A stretch of DNA of 64,000 bases, taken from NCBI RefSeq assembly GCF_963169125.1, contig NC_084795.1, positions 262,007,042 through 262,071,041 of the forward strand. The letters are read 5' to 3'. Positions 1-12,308 of this stretch are shown piece by piece. The stretch is from Humulus lupulus (taxonomy: Eukaryota > Streptophyta > Magnoliopsida > Rosales > Cannabaceae). The stretch's first letter is position 1. The number at the start of each line of letters is the position of its first letter. The translations under genes were made by a program, and so were the position numbers. The notes beneath the pieces are model-generated. The model was not told the origin of the DNA. It made no database searches and saw only the letters and a list, made by a program, of their open reading frames with translations.

Positions 1-2590
1 TCAGGGAGAGAGAAACTCAAAAAAATTCGACAACTTGTCAATTTTTATAATTAACATTTTCCAAATTTAAACAAAAGTTGCCAATTTTTATCAAACTACA
101 ATAATGAATAAGGATTGAGTGGTGCTATCCTAATCAAATTTATCTTATTTTAACTGTCTCAACCTAAATAAGGTACTAATTGTTGGAAAAACTTATACAT
201 GATCTTGTTTATTTTCATGTAGATCTTATATTAAACAAATCAATATAAGAAACCTTAAAACATGTTTCTAAAATTGAATTCAAACAGAAATAATGATAAG
301 AATACTTACATTATACGCTGCGGAATGATAGAGTCCTTCCTTCAGATTCTATAACCCTTGTATCCTTTATGTCGCAGAGTATTACCAAGAAACTGAACCG
401 TTCTTCAATTTTCTTCACAGCCTTCCAAAGTATCCTTAGAATCACCTAGACTAGAGTGGAAAATTCTCAACACATGAGATAGATACAGAGAGAAGAAGAC
501 TAGAAGAGAAAATTGAGGCTTAGAAAAGGACTTATGCAGTAGAGAGAATCTAAAACCTAATAGATCTTCTCAGAAACTTGTTTATGTCATTTAGCATTCC
601 TTTTATAGACTCAATTAGGTCATTTATTTAATTAAAAAATTAATAAAATAATAGCCAATAATAAACCCTAGGTAGAATTCTCATGGGCTTTAGGCTCGTG
701 AAATTTCTTATTTGATTATAAGCTCATTGGACTTAAAATCAATGCCTGTATTATTTTCTATTGATTAATTAATTAAATAATTATTTAAATCCTTTATCAA
801 ATTAATTATTTATAATTTGAACCTTGATTTGAACTTATTTATTAATTTAGATACCAATTTATCTTAATTAATAAATCTGCCTTAATTTCTCTTTTCTTAT
901 ATAAATTACACAACTCTGTGAAACTATCCAAAATTAACCTGGTCAACTTTGATAATTAAATCAATTATTTGAGACTATCTAGATGATTTTATCCAAGGTA
1001 CAGTGGGGACCATGAGTCTATGAAATCAAGCTCCAATAAGTTATCATAAATCTAACAAATAAATTTACTAACTTATTAATTTCTCGTGACTCCACTAAAG
1101 ACTCGAAATTGCACTCTTGAATTCATAGAACGCTTTATAACAGATATAGATACATTATTAATTATCCATTGTTACAACCATAATTGTCACTCAATCCTCT
1201 ATAGACAATCTACAATGAGATGTGACTAAAATATCGTTTTACCCCTCATTGTATTTTATCCTTAAAACACTTAGTTCCTTGTAAATGATATTTCAGTAAA
1301 CTAATATTAATTGCTGAAATGAGATCTCTATCATTTAGCACATTGAACAAAACTAAAAGGAAACCATCATTTCACTTCTTCATCAGAAACTATAAATGTT
1401 CATATCTATGATTAACACCCCCACTCAATTATGCCACTAAGTTCCCAAGATGTAAGTATGTGATAGTCAGTAGGGTAAGCTGGTAACGAACAAGTGAAAG
1501 AACTCAAATAATACAATCAGTTAGAATAGTAACCACTCAGAATTGAGATTGAATTGACCTATGGTCAACTACATGATATGACCAGAATAGATAATAACGG
1601 TATGTTTACTTATCCTATCAACTGTCAATATCGGTCCAGTCCGATGTAACAAATACATCTGATCTTATCTACTTTGCTAATATTCTGGAAAGAACATAAC
1701 ACTGCGATATGTAAGTAGATTATATTGTAGATTGGCAAGTTAGTGTAAATCATGTGCACTGACTAATCTTATGACTAACTTATTTTGAACATATAATCAT
1801 ATTTATATTCCACTGTGATTACATCACTATAAATATGATTAGCTATATGCTCAGGATTTAATAGAAGTTTATATCAAACAAATAATCACGAAAATAAAAC
1901 ATGTGAGCAAAGTGAATGACCAAGTCAAAAATTGATTTGTATTCCTTTATTGATAATAAATGAGATTACAAAGAAATTGAGTTTTAATTAGGGCATAAAA
2001 TCCCAGCACTAATAAGATGGTCAACTGATCTAATTGTTACTATTCATAGTATTATTAGATAGCTAATACTTTCAAACTACTATGATGGTTGAGTGGTAAA
2101 ATGATCCATTAACACTATATAAAGGTACATATTGTAACTATTGGATCCTAATTAACATTTTCCAAACAAAACTATCCTAATCAAACTATTATGATGGTTG
2201 AGTGGTAAAATGATTTTAGTTTATCAATCTCAACTTTAATAAGGTACTAATAAGATGATCAATTGATTTAATTATAGAAATTCATAGTATTGGATCCTAA
2301 TTAACACTTTGTAGTTGTTAAATTGATCTTATTTAGACTTTTATCAATCAAATTAAGATACTATTAAGATGATTGATCAAATGGAATATCTTCATCATAG
2401 TGTTAGATCAACACTTTGTAATGTTAAATTGATCTTAGTTAGGTATTTTTAATATATTAAGGACTATTGGGATAATTGATGGATCTAATGGTTTCTAATC
2501 ATAGTATTGGATCTTAGTTTATTCATCTCAACTTTAATAAGGTACTAATAAGATGATCAATTGATCTAATTGTAGCTACTAAGATCTAGA
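1..2590. repeat. Degenerate tandem repeat, split by a solo LTR
   Basis: Outside the LTR at 181-2008, this stretch is built from diverged copies of a roughly 100-150 bp AT-rich unit. Recurring words are 'aaggtactaataagatg', 'gatcaattgatctaattg', 'catagtattggatcctaatt' and 'gatggttgagtggtaaaatg'. Recognisable unit starts lie near 120, 2090, 2190, 2240, 2350 and 2510. Joining 180 to 2014 restores one such unit, so the LTR entered an existing array. No coding potential was seen. It could be a decayed satellite or the tandem part of an older element. Confidence 0.55.
181..2008 (+). mobile_element. Solo LTR, Copia-like family A (TGTTGG...CCAGCA)
   Basis: The 1828-bp segment begins TGTTGG and ends CCAGCA. 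It is flanked by the perfect 5-bp duplication ctaat (176-180 and 2009-2013), which defines a complete LTR insertion without internal region, as produced by LTR-LTR recombination. Length and TGTTGG terminus fit the long LTRs of Copia elements (Angela-like by size, which is inference). Truncated relatives lie at 2973-3986 and 45735-48240, sharing blocks such as 'ctcaacacatgagatag' and 'gggcataaaa'. No ORF of note. Confidence 0.88.
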
Positions 2591-2972
2591 ACACAAATTC
2601 GACAATGTCTTAATCATATTTGAAATTACACAAAATTATGAAAACATTACATGTCAAACGAGGTCCAAAATAAATAAATAAAAATGATCATTTTGTCCAT
2701 CTTCTTTATCAAACATACACATATTGGAACTCGATCATGCTCTTCCCACGTAAAGAAACTAACAATGTCTTTACTATTTTTTATTGCAATTGGTTCAATT
2801 TCCACCATGGTCGTTATCTTGTAAATTACTTCTATATCAAAGAGGCTACGATCGATTTCTATAACTTCATAAATATCTTCAAATAACTAATCAAAAGTTA
2901 GACCAATTCGTAGTATACTTGATCTTGATTGTGAGCCATTTGAAATTCATTTCCATGAGTCTTTATTCTTTT
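2591..2972. other. AT-rich spacer without recognisable feature
   Basis: No coding potential, terminal repeat or family similarity was recognised here. It lies between the tandem repeat and the truncated LTR at 2973. Confidence 0.5.
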
Positions 2973-3986
2973 TGTAGGAAAAACATACAAGACCTTGCTT
3001 ATTATCATGTGAATTATCCTTTATTCAAAACATAAATGGAAATCCTAGAACACGCTTCTATTAAAATAAACTATAAGAACAAAGACAAAGTAAATCACTT
3101 ACTTGTATGCAGTAGAATTAATGACACTCCACCCTTTCAGTTCTTTATCCTTTTGTCATTTCTGATTGCTAGGAATTGGCAAGAATTGAATACTCTTTAC
3201 ATAATGTAACCATGATCTTCCTCGTCTATCTTTGATCAAGATTAACTAATGTGGGCAATTTTCTTAACACACGAGATAAAGATTTTAGAAGAGAAGAAGA
3301 GAGAGTGGCAGATAGAAGAGTGTAAAATTTTAGGTTTTCTATAATTGAGCACTTACCCAAAACTATTCTAAGTAAACCTAGCTATAACATTCTATTTATA
3401 GACACAATCTTGGACTTATTATCTTAATTAAATTAATTAAAAAAAATAAAATGTAAATAAACATCATCATGGTCGGCCACACCATGTGGGTTGGGCTCAT
3501 AATGTGTGTCTTAAATTCAAAGACCAATGAACTCAAATTCAAGACTCTTTTATTTTTTTTATTTTATAATTAAATTAATTAAATAATTAAATCCTTATTC
3601 AAATTAATTATTTATAATTTGAACCTTGATTTAATATTATTTAATAATATTAACACTAAATTGTCATCATTAATAAATATGTCCAATTGTTTACAAAATC
3701 TCTTTTTTTTTTTCACTAATTCATAATTCATGTAAATATCACAAAATTGACCTAATCAATTTGATATCCTCAATTGATAATTAAATCAATTGCTTGAGAC
3801 ATTAGACTTGATTTAATCAAAGACGACGTGGGGACCATGGATCCATGAATACAAGCTACTTACTATAAGTTCTTGTTAGTTTATTTATAGAATAAATCAT
3901 CTCAAAACTTATTATTTCCTTGTGACTCCATTATAGACTTGGAATTGAACTCTTGAATTCATAAAACATATTTCCACTATTGTTAA
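2973..3986 (+). mobile_element. Truncated family A LTR
   Basis: It starts TGTAGGAAAAACATACAAG, matching the start of the LTR at 181 with a T-to-A change, and follows it colinearly. Shared landmarks are the 'acacgagataaagat' block, the 'gtggggaccatgg' block and the 'gactccattatagact' block. Similarity stops near 3980, where different LTR-like sequence begins, so the last 700-800 bp are missing. No target duplication can be assigned. Confidence 0.65.
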
Positions 3987-4249
3987 TGTTATGATTGGTT
4001 AAATACAAATGATAAAGTGTTAAAATACAAGCAATGTATAAACACTTAGTAGAATTCACATAGTGTAGATGTGAATTTGAGTTTCAAATTGTAGGCACTT
4101 ATAAAATGAAAATTTGGGTCCAAAGTGATACATCAAAGTATCTAAGGGTTCCCAAAATGCTTGGTGGCATTTGGAGCATTTTTTGACCTTTGGAAGTGTC
4201 CAAAGTCAGAGGGGGTGGCGATACGTCGCCACCCAAGGGGCGACATATC
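3987..4249 (+). mobile_element. Left part of an unclassified LTR-like repeat
   Basis: The sequence begins TGTTATGATTGG where the family A LTR breaks off. It continues without loss at 6974 once the G1 LTR and its duplication (atatc) are removed. Its start resembles that of the solo LTR at 46400 (TGTTAT, then AT-rich). No coding capacity was seen, and the right-hand limit is uncertain. Confidence 0.35.
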
Positions 4250-5639
4250 TGTAATGCCCCAAATTTCCTAATAAGGTTTAGGACCTTGATTAGGAGGCCG
4301 GGAGGGCCATAATTGATTTGTTATAGTATTTAATGATTATATGCATGTTTACGTGAATTATATTATTATATGATGGTGGATGCATGCATATGGGAGAATT
4401 TATCATTGTGAGGGTATCTTGGTAATTTGGCCACTGTGGGCGTAATTGTATATTTTGGGTGCATGATTGTGATTAATTAATATAGCCACACTATAAGGTG
4501 GATTGGTTCGAGCTATCGACATGAGAAGATCATGAGATGTAAGTGTTCGGTCTAGTCATAACGGGTTTAAGTTCGAGGCTCTGGGCGAGTCTCGGGGTGA
4601 ATTTAATGATTAGAGCATTACCGGGAATTAAAGGGTAATGAGATATGATTTAATGGAATTTGGGAATATTGAGGATATCGGGAATTGGAGAGCGTTAATT
4701 ATAATTAACGAGATAGGCGGGAAATGACGATTTTACCCTTGGAAGCTTTTAAAGGGGTTTATTTGGATTAGGGGCATTATGGTCTTTTGACCCTAAGGAT
4801 TTATATCAGCTTTTAAGTGTTGGAAGGCTGTGGAAATACAGGGGAAAAACAGAGTCTCTCCTTCTTCTCTCCCGATAGATTTTCTTACTCTTTTCTCTTT
4901 GGATTTTCGAGCTCAGTTTGAGGAAACGAGCCAAGGAACCAAGCTTAGCCAAGCTAGGGTTATGCTCCACCATTGAAGAGGGTGTGTTGCCAAGATTAAG
5001 GTGAGTTTCTAGCCACTAGAACTCTTGGTTTTACTCTGTTTTATAAGTTAAGTTTCAGCTGGTTTTTGGGTTGGAAACTTGGGAATTGGTTGGGGTTTTG
5101 GCTAGGGTTCTTGGGGTTGTGGTCCTTAGGACATGTGGATATGGTATTTGGGTTCATTTGGGAGTTAATTTGACATTTGGAAGCTTTTGGTTTGGGTTAG
5201 AAATGGTAAAATCGAAGGAAGGAAAAAGTGGGATTTGGCTGGCTGAAGGTAGCGCTACAACGCCCAGTGTAGGGCGCTATAGCGCTACCTGCAGGGAGGT
5301 TGGGCGGTTTGTGTTTCTGCCTTGAGCGCTGGGGCGCTAGAAGGGCAGCGCTGTAGCGCTCCCCTGTTTCCTCTTAACCCTGTTTTGGGTGTTTTTAAGG
5401 GCTTTTGGCTTGGGGTTTCAATCCTTAAGGCCCGGGATCGAATCTACTCACCGTATGGGCATGTTTTGAGGTCCCGAGAGTGGGGTTTAGGTTAAGACCC
5501 TATCTTTGGTAATTTTCATTAATTGGAGATTGTTTTGGTTATGACTAGGTGACCGCTAAAGGATTAAGGATCGATCGTTCTCAAGGGTCGTTCTTGTTTT
5601 AACCTCTACTCGAACCAGAGGTAAGAAAACTGCACCCTG

Positions 5640-5775
5640 TGTATATGTGACATGCATGGTTAATATGATGCATGTTAGTTGATTATTATGTATGACATGC
5701 ATGGCTATTCTTGATGCATGTTGGTTGACTATTAAACGTGACATGCATGGCTGTTATTGGTGCATGTTGGATGGC
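5640..5775 (+). repeat. About 45-50 bp tandem repeat in a G1 LTR
   Basis: Three imperfect copies of a unit built around 'gtgacatgcatggctatt' and 'gatgcatgttggttgatt' sit directly after the conserved 'gtaagaaaactgcaccc' block. The same unit occurs in other G1 LTRs with different copy number: two copies near 10985-11060, and four in reverse orientation near 30110-30270. Confidence 0.7.
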
Positions 5776-5992
5776 TGGATATTGCATATGATGCATGAGA
5801 AACATGTGATTAGGACATGCTTTGTATACTGAGTATGATATCGTCCAGAGCTTGAGCCTCTGTGTTTATGCATGGTCCTAATTGTACTAGTACCTGTTTA
5901 ATAAGCATGCTGAATACCTTGTGTATGGATATGGAACATGTGATATATGATTGGCGGCATGACTTATTTGTGAATGACAATGACTAGTCAGG

Positions 5993-6240
5993 GACCGACT
6001 CTAAAGTCGAGAATCACGCATTGAATGGCTCTATGGCATTAATGCTAGACCGACCCTAAGGTCGATGAATCAAGCATTGAATGGCTCCATGGCATTAATG
6101 CTGGACCGACTCTAAAGTTGAGAATCGTGAATTGAGTGGTTCTAAGGCACTAATGCCAGACCGACCCTAAGGTCAATGATCACGCATTGAATAGCTCCAT
6201 GGCGTTAATGCGGGACCGACCCTAAGGTCGAAGAACTTAT
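5993..6240 (+). repeat. 55-bp tandem repeat, about 4.5 copies, in a G1 LTR
   Basis: The word 'gaccgac' recurs at 5993, 6048, 6104, 6159 and 6214, so the period is 55-56 bp. Each unit carries a 'gaccgaccctaaggtcgatg' type block and an 'attgaatggctc' block. The sister LTR at 9598 has essentially one copy (near 11443-11495), so this is a local expansion. Confidence 0.85.
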
Positions 6241-6973
6241 AAGCGCTTGCCTGGTCTACGACCAGATGACTATAGCCAAGGTATATGACCCCGGTGACTG
6301 TTTGTCACATGGCTAAGGGACGTTGTCCATAGTTTCGACTCTAGGGTTGTGAGGAAGGTTATGTTGGTGACTAATCACCTTGCACCTGTCCTAACCAAGC
6401 ATATGAAAGAATCCCTTATCAGTTGAGCCCTGGTGACCCTATCGTCACATGGCTAGAGGGAGCAATGTTCATTATTGTGACTTTTGGCTATTGTCACCCA
6501 TCTGTATGGACTGTTGGTTCTGATTGGTTATTTTGGTTATTGTTGATATTATATCATGATATATTATGTTTTCTTGCTGGGCTTCGGCTCACGGGTGCTA
6601 CGTGGTGCAGGTAAAGGCAAGAGGAAGTTGGACCATCCTTGAGTTGGAGAGCTTAGGTGATGACGTGTACATATGCAGCTGCTCGTCCGCCACGGCCGAG
6701 GTTTAAAGTGGAACTAGGGTTGAACCCTGTTTTGCCGCTTAGAACGGCCTGTTGTAAATATTTTCTGTAATAAACTCTGAAATTATATTTTCGGGATCCC
6801 AAAGTTTAAATTAAACGTTCTAGTGAAACGTTACATCCTAACCAAAGTTTTTAATCCCTAAACCGCTAATTACACTTAGTTCACGATTTTGGCCAAATGA
6901 CTCGATTAGCAAGTTTAACACTGTTTACAAGGCACACTGTAACGGTCCCTGGAGTTTGGGGCGTTACAATATC

Positions 6974-7600
6974 GCCTAAAGGCTAGGGTTTCGCGTTGCC
7001 TGCTGTATTACGTGGATTTACGTAAATGCTCTAAATTACGTGTTTTGCAAGTCTAATCCTATTGGTTGGACCTAATGACGGTGCCTACTGTATATATATA
7101 TATGGGTCAAAAACAGTGATTTGGGAGACTTGATCACTCTCTCTAATCTCTCTCTACCTGCATTCTCTCTCTAGCTCCAAGGATCTCTAGTTTTCTCCAA
7201 GAACTCTCCAAGAAAGTGCTTGACTTAGAGAGTTGAAGGCTTGTTCAATCTCAATCCTTATTTCCTCAAGAGAAGGTCTCAAGCATCAAGGGTGGCTGGG
7301 AAATAGAGTATTGGGATAACGTTTCTCAACGTGTATAAGCCTTGGTTTTGTGGTTTGATTTGCTTGAAGGATTTGCTCAAGGAAAGTGGTGGTCTTGCTT
7401 AGGGTTTTGAAGCTTCATCAAATATTGAAGAACTCCACTGATTTAATTGGGTTTGCAAGTTCTTTCTCAATCTTTTTTAAGTCTCTATCAATCCAAATTT
7501 TGTGTAGATTCTATTTTTTATGGTGGTGTTATCTCACTCTCCCCCAACACCAAATCAAGGAACAAATCTTGCCATTCACATTATCATCCTTACCCTCTTG
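6974..7600 (+). mobile_element. Right part of an unclassified LTR-like repeat
   Basis: This continues the repeat begun at 3987, after removal of the G1 LTR. A 'tatatatatatatggg' TATA-like run near 7088 is followed by CT-rich sequence (7135-7180), the usual layout of an LTR promoter and transcript start. 'cccccaaca' at 7541-7549 could be an LTR end, but no target duplication or primer site supports it. The 60-76 codon ORFs here show no recognisable domain. Confidence 0.35.
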
Positions 7601-8073
7601 AATTTTTCGAAAATCAAGCTCACACTTCCCTATCAATCCAAGCTAGGGTGATGCTCTTCATTGATTTGGTGATATAAAAGGAGAGATTGTCTCTTAATTT
7701 GATGATGGAAAATCAATCATTTGTAGAGTGCAAGATCAAGTCTAGGTTCATGTGTTCATGGTGATGATTAGGATTAGATACAATTAGGTTTAATGGTGAT
7801 TGATTTTAGAAAATCATGGATGGTGATAGTGTTTGAAAAACATGGCTAGAATGAGGACTAGGTTCATGCCATTATGATTAGGATATGATCAAATTATTGG
7901 TGATTGGAATTATGAAATTAAAATTATTTGATTGGGAAATTAGGAATCAATTAGGCTATGTGATGGAAGATTCAAAACAATAAACATTTATTAAGAGGAT
8001 TTGATAAGAGTGTTGATGGGTGGCCTTGGAGTCTATAAATAGAGAGAGCCTAGCTCTCATTTTCGCACAACAC

Positions 8074-8105
<32 letters not shown>

Positions 8106-9597
8106 GGCGCGAGAAAGAAGGAGAGAAAGAAAGAGAAGGTGGAGGTCTAGCTCGAGGGCTCAGGATTTTTCGTGAAGAAAGGGAATAAAAGTTTAAGGTA
8201 AAATTTGGCAAAAAAAAAGTTTAAGGTAAAATGTTGCTTTATGGTTTAGGCTTTAAGTTCATTCTCTTCTTGTCATTTTTATAGTTAATTGCGAGATATG
8301 ATTCTTTGTTAGGGTTCGTAATCTCTAAGGTGGTGGTGCTTCATAGTGGTTCGACCTACACATCTACTTAAGGTATCATTGATTATTTTTTTTAAGGTTG
8401 TTTGATGTAGGTATTAGGGTAAGTTTGATTTATGGGAATGAATATTTATGACTAATGAAATAAGGCTACTTATTGCATGGCTCATGCAAAAGGGTTCTTG
8501 GGCATGTAACTTAGCTATTTAAGCATGTTATGGTCTAAATAAGGTTATTGTTATTTTGTGGATATACTTTGAGCGTTAAACTAGATCACTTTCTCCTTTT
8601 TCAAAGACTCCACACATGCGTTAAACATGTTTTTTTGATTGTTAATGTTTATGGAATGCATGTTGTATATTATATGTTTCAGAGTATGTACTTGGGAAGA
8701 TAAAATGTGGACAAATGTAGCCACAAAGTTGACCATGGAGGTCGTAGAGAGGGCAATGAGAGCTTCCTTGTTGTTATCTATCCCATTTAAATGCGTAGTA
8801 TGCGCATAGGTTTTCTGTTCGATGATGATGATGCTATGTCTTGATATGATATTATAATATGCAATGGTATTATTTTCGTGAGATGATTGCATAGAATACC
8901 ACAAGACTAGTTTATTAGATAAATTGGTATTTATATTGAGTTAAAAAAAGAATACTAATAAATAATACTACTTTGAATTATTTAAGTTCCTTGAATTTAG
9001 GATTTTATTAGAATATATGTTGGAGCTTATTTTAGAGGATTTCGGCTGAGCACTATTTTATTGTAGTATTTTATTTTATTCAATCTAGAGATAATTACGT
9101 TAAAAACTTATGGTTTCGGTCAGACGAGAAAAGAAAGGAGAGGAAGGTTGATTTTTTAAAAATAACACAAAGAGATATTAGTTAGTAGGATATTTGTTTT
9201 ATTAGTTAGACTATATATATATATATATTTTTTTTTTTTTGGTTAAGGGTAGCGTGCGGTTACTTTGGGTAGTTAAAATGGATACTTTTAAGAATTGTGG
9301 TGTTGTACAGACTTAAGTTGAATTATGTTAGTTTAAGTGATATACCATTAATAGTGTTTAATTATGAGGATATTATTAAGTAGTATTTTAAAGAGAATAA
9401 AATAAAAAATACAACTATTCCTTAAATTCTAGAATCTAACGTGCGTGTAACTAGGAAGTTATTAAATATAGCTGGAGTGAAATTAGTTTGTAGATATCTT
9501 GGAAGATATTTATTAGTATTTGAGTTTGAACTCAAATTTTTTGGAGTTGGGTTGTTAATTAAATCTTGGCTTATCTATAAAGAGCTAGTAGCAGAGA
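7601..9597 (+). mobile_element. Disrupted Gypsy-type LTR (family G2), left segment
   Basis: I read 7.6-9.6 kb, 12309-12597 and 14762-15519 as pieces of one LTR-like sequence split by two G1 insertions, because each G1 copy has its own duplication at the joins. A TATA box 'tataaatagagag' lies at about 8034. The final piece ends 'gggtgttaca' at 15519, immediately before a primer binding site. The left limit is not determined. The sequence is clearly different from G1. The ORFs here (for example 8581-8904 minus) have no recognisable domain. Confidence 0.45.
8075..8106. repeat. AAG/GAA microsatellite
   Basis: About eight to nine tandem 'aag' triplets lie in the transcribed-leader part of the disrupted G2 LTR, shortly after its TATA box. 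Confidence 0.9.
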
Positions 9598-12303
9598 TGT
9601 AATGCTCCGAATTTCCTAATAAGGATTAGGACCTTGGTTAGGAGGCCGGGAGGACCATAATTGAATTATGATACTATTTAATGATCATATGCATGTTCAT
9701 GTGGATTATATTATTATATGATGGTAAATCCATGCATATGGGAGTATTTTTAATTATAAGGGTAATTTGGCCGCTGTGGGCGTAATTGTGTATTTTGGGT
9801 GCATGGTTATGATTAATTAATATAGCCACATTATAAGGTGGATTGGTTTGAGCTATTCGACATGAGACGATCATGGATTGTAAGTGTTCAGTCTAGTCAT
9901 AACGGGTTTAAGTTCGGGTCTCGGGGTGAGTCTCGGGGTCATTTTGATGATTAGAACATTACCGAAAATTAAAGGATAATGAGATATGATTTATTAGTAT
10001 TTGGGAATATTGAGAATAGCGGGAATTGGAGAGCGTTAATTATAATTAACGAGATAGGCGAGAAATGACAGTTTTACCCTTGGGAGTGTTTAGGAGCCTT
10101 TATTTGACCTAGGGGAAAAATAGTCTTTTCACCCCTAAGTTATATATCAGCCTTTGGGAGTGTTTAGAAGGCTGTAGAAGTGTAAAAAAACAGAGCCCTT
10201 ATCTCCTTCTCACCTGTGCATCATCTCCTCTTCTTACCCTCGGAGGTTTTTGGTCCCAAATTGAAGAAGCAAGCTAGGGAGTCAAAGCTTGGGGATTTTG
10301 GATTGAGTTCAGCCTTTGGGAAGGATTCAAATCAGCTTAAGGTAGGGAATTGAACCTGAGTTTGAGCCATACTCTGTTTTTGAGTTAAGTTTTAGTTAGT
10401 GATTTATTGATGGAAAGTATGGATTAATGCAAGTTTGATTGATGCTTACTTTGGGTTTTGATGAGGGTGAGTTGTGGATGATGTTTAGTGGTTGAATTGG
10501 GTGTTAGGTTGGTGTTTTGGACTAGTTTGAAGGGCTAGTTTCAAGGGAAAATGCAGGGGAAATCGAGCTGGTGCGTGCTGGGTTTTTGGCTAATATGCGT
10601 AATGAGCCGCAGCATGGCAATGGTGCGCCACGACCCATGGTGCTTGACAGGGAAGGCCGCCTTTGTTTGAGGGGCGCGCCGTGGCGCAGCTAGGGAGGGC
10701 TGCGGCCCTTAGTGTATTTTTGGCCAGAATTGTGTTTTTAGCTTGGGGATTCAAGCCTTAGGCCTCGGGATCGATCCTACTACCCGGTTAAGTGTGGATT
10801 GATGTCCCGGAGGCTAGATATTGATTTGGGAATCTATGTTGATCATTTTTATTGATAGTATCCTATATGTTTGGTTATGACTAGGTGACCGCTAAAGGAC
10901 TAAAAGTTGATCGTTCTCAAGGGTCGTTCTTTTAATCATTCTAGCTCGAATATGAGGTAAGAAAACTGCACCCTGTGGATATGTGACATGCATGGCTACT
11001 CTTGATGCATGTTGGTTGATTATTAAACGTGACATGCATGGATATTATTGGTGCATGTTGGATTGTTAAGTATAATGCATGTAATGCATGAGAAACATGT
11101 GATTAGGACATGCTTTGTATACTGAATATAATATCGTTCAGAGCTTGAGCCTCTGTGTTTGGGCATGATCCTAATTGTACTAGTACCTGTTAAGTAAGCA
11201 TGCTGGATACCTTGTTTATGGATATTGGACATGTGACATATGTTTGGTGGCATGACTTACTTGTGTATGGCACTGACTTATTAGTCAGAATCGACAATGG
11301 TATCAGATCCGTCTGTGAGGCCGTGACTTATTAGTTAAGCTCACAACGGGTTGAGCACTTGTCGTGTTTCACTGGCCTGAGGGTCAGAAACGGCATAAGC
11401 GTCGAGGACGCAGGGCCGAGTGAAGATTAGATCTAATCGATATCAGCGTTGAATGGCTCTATGGCATTAATGCTGGACCGACCCTAAAGTCGATGAACTT
11501 ATAAACGCTTGCCTGGTCTAAGACCATATGTTCAGAGCCAGGGCATAGGGCCTCGGTGACTGTCTGTCACATGGCTAGGGAATGCAGTTCCATAGTTACG
11601 ACTCTAGAGTCGGGAGGAAGGTTATGTTGGTGACCATTCACCATGCACCTATCCTGTTGAAGCTAGTGAGATGTTCACTCATCAGTTAAGCCCTGGTGAT
11701 CCTATCGTCACATGGCTAAAGGGTGCTGACCCCATATTTGTGACCTTTGATATCTGCTAAGCCCTGGTGATCCTATCATCACATGGCTAAAGGGTGTTGT
11801 CCCCATGCTTGTGACTTTTGTGATAGTCACCTATTTGCTTGGACTGTTGGTCCTGAATAAGTAATACAATCATTGTTGATATTATATCATGTTATGTTGT
11901 GTTTTCTTGTTGGGCTTCGGCTCACGGGTGCTATGTGGTGCAGGTAAAGGCAAAAGAAAGCTGGACCATCCTTGAGTTGGAGAGCTTAGGTGATGACGTG
12001 TACATATGCAGCTGCTCGTCCGCCACGACCGAGGTTTAAAGTGGAACTAGGGTTAAACCCTGTTTTGCCATGTAGAACGGCCTGTTGTAAATATTTTCTT
12101 GTAGTAGACTCTAAAATTATACTTTTGGGATCCCAGTATATATGTTAAACGTTCTAATGAAACGTTACATCTTATCCAAAGTTTTTAATCCCTAAACCGC
12201 TAATCATACTTAGTTACATGATTTTTGGCCAAATGACTCGATTAGCGAGTTTAGCACTGTTTACAAGGCACACCGTAACGGTCCCTGGAGTTGGGGCGTT
12301 ACA
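9598..12303 (+). mobile_element. Solo LTR, chromovirus family G1
   Basis: The 2706-bp LTR begins TGTAATGCTCC and ends GGGGCGTTACA. A perfect duplication agaga lies at 9593-9597 and 12304-12308. It is colinear with the LTR at 4250, with TATA-like 'gttatatatcagcc' near 10139 and the conserved blocks 'gaggtaagaaaactgcaccc' at about 10954 and 'gtggtgcaggtaaaggcaa' at about 11935. It lacks the 55-bp expansion but has its own duplicated 'gtgatcctatcgtcacatgg' segment (11695-11800). No internal region is attached. Short ORFs inside are incidental. Confidence 0.93.
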
Positions 12304-12308
12304 AGAGA

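Larger units (their letters stand above)
4250..6968 (+). mobile_element. Solo LTR, chromovirus family G1
   Basis: The 2719-bp LTR begins TGTAATGCCCC and ends GGGCGTTACA. A perfect 5-bp duplication atatc lies at 4245-4249 and 6969-6973. It is the same family as the LTRs flanking the decayed chromoviruses at 20185 and 51980. A TATA-like 'ttatatcagc' at 4801 is followed by pyrimidine-rich DNA near 4860. Family-wide conserved blocks are 'gaggtaagaaaactgcaccc' near 5618 and 'gtgctacgtggtgcaggtaa' near 6595. It contains short internal tandem repeats, listed separately. The 84-codon ORF at 5071 has no recognisable product and is not conserved in sister LTRs. Confidence 0.93.

Noticed and set aside
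5071..5325. 84-codon ORF in a G1 LTR
   Set aside because: Not conserved in the sister LTRs at 9598, 12598 and 51980, and low in recognisable features.
5618..6610. Long hairpin between 'aagaaaactgcacc' and the 'gttttctt...ggtgca' block of G1 LTRs
   Set aside because: The two complementary words occur in the wrong order to form one continuous helix, so only the splice-like reading was kept.
8031..8110. Host gene promoter (TATA box plus leader) at 8034
   Set aside because: Its position upstream of an LTR end and primer binding site, and the lack of any host ORF, make an LTR promoter more likely.
8581..8904. 107-codon minus-strand ORF
   Set aside because: It lies in AT-rich LTR-like DNA with Asn/Ile/His-rich composition and no recognisable domain or plant gene context.
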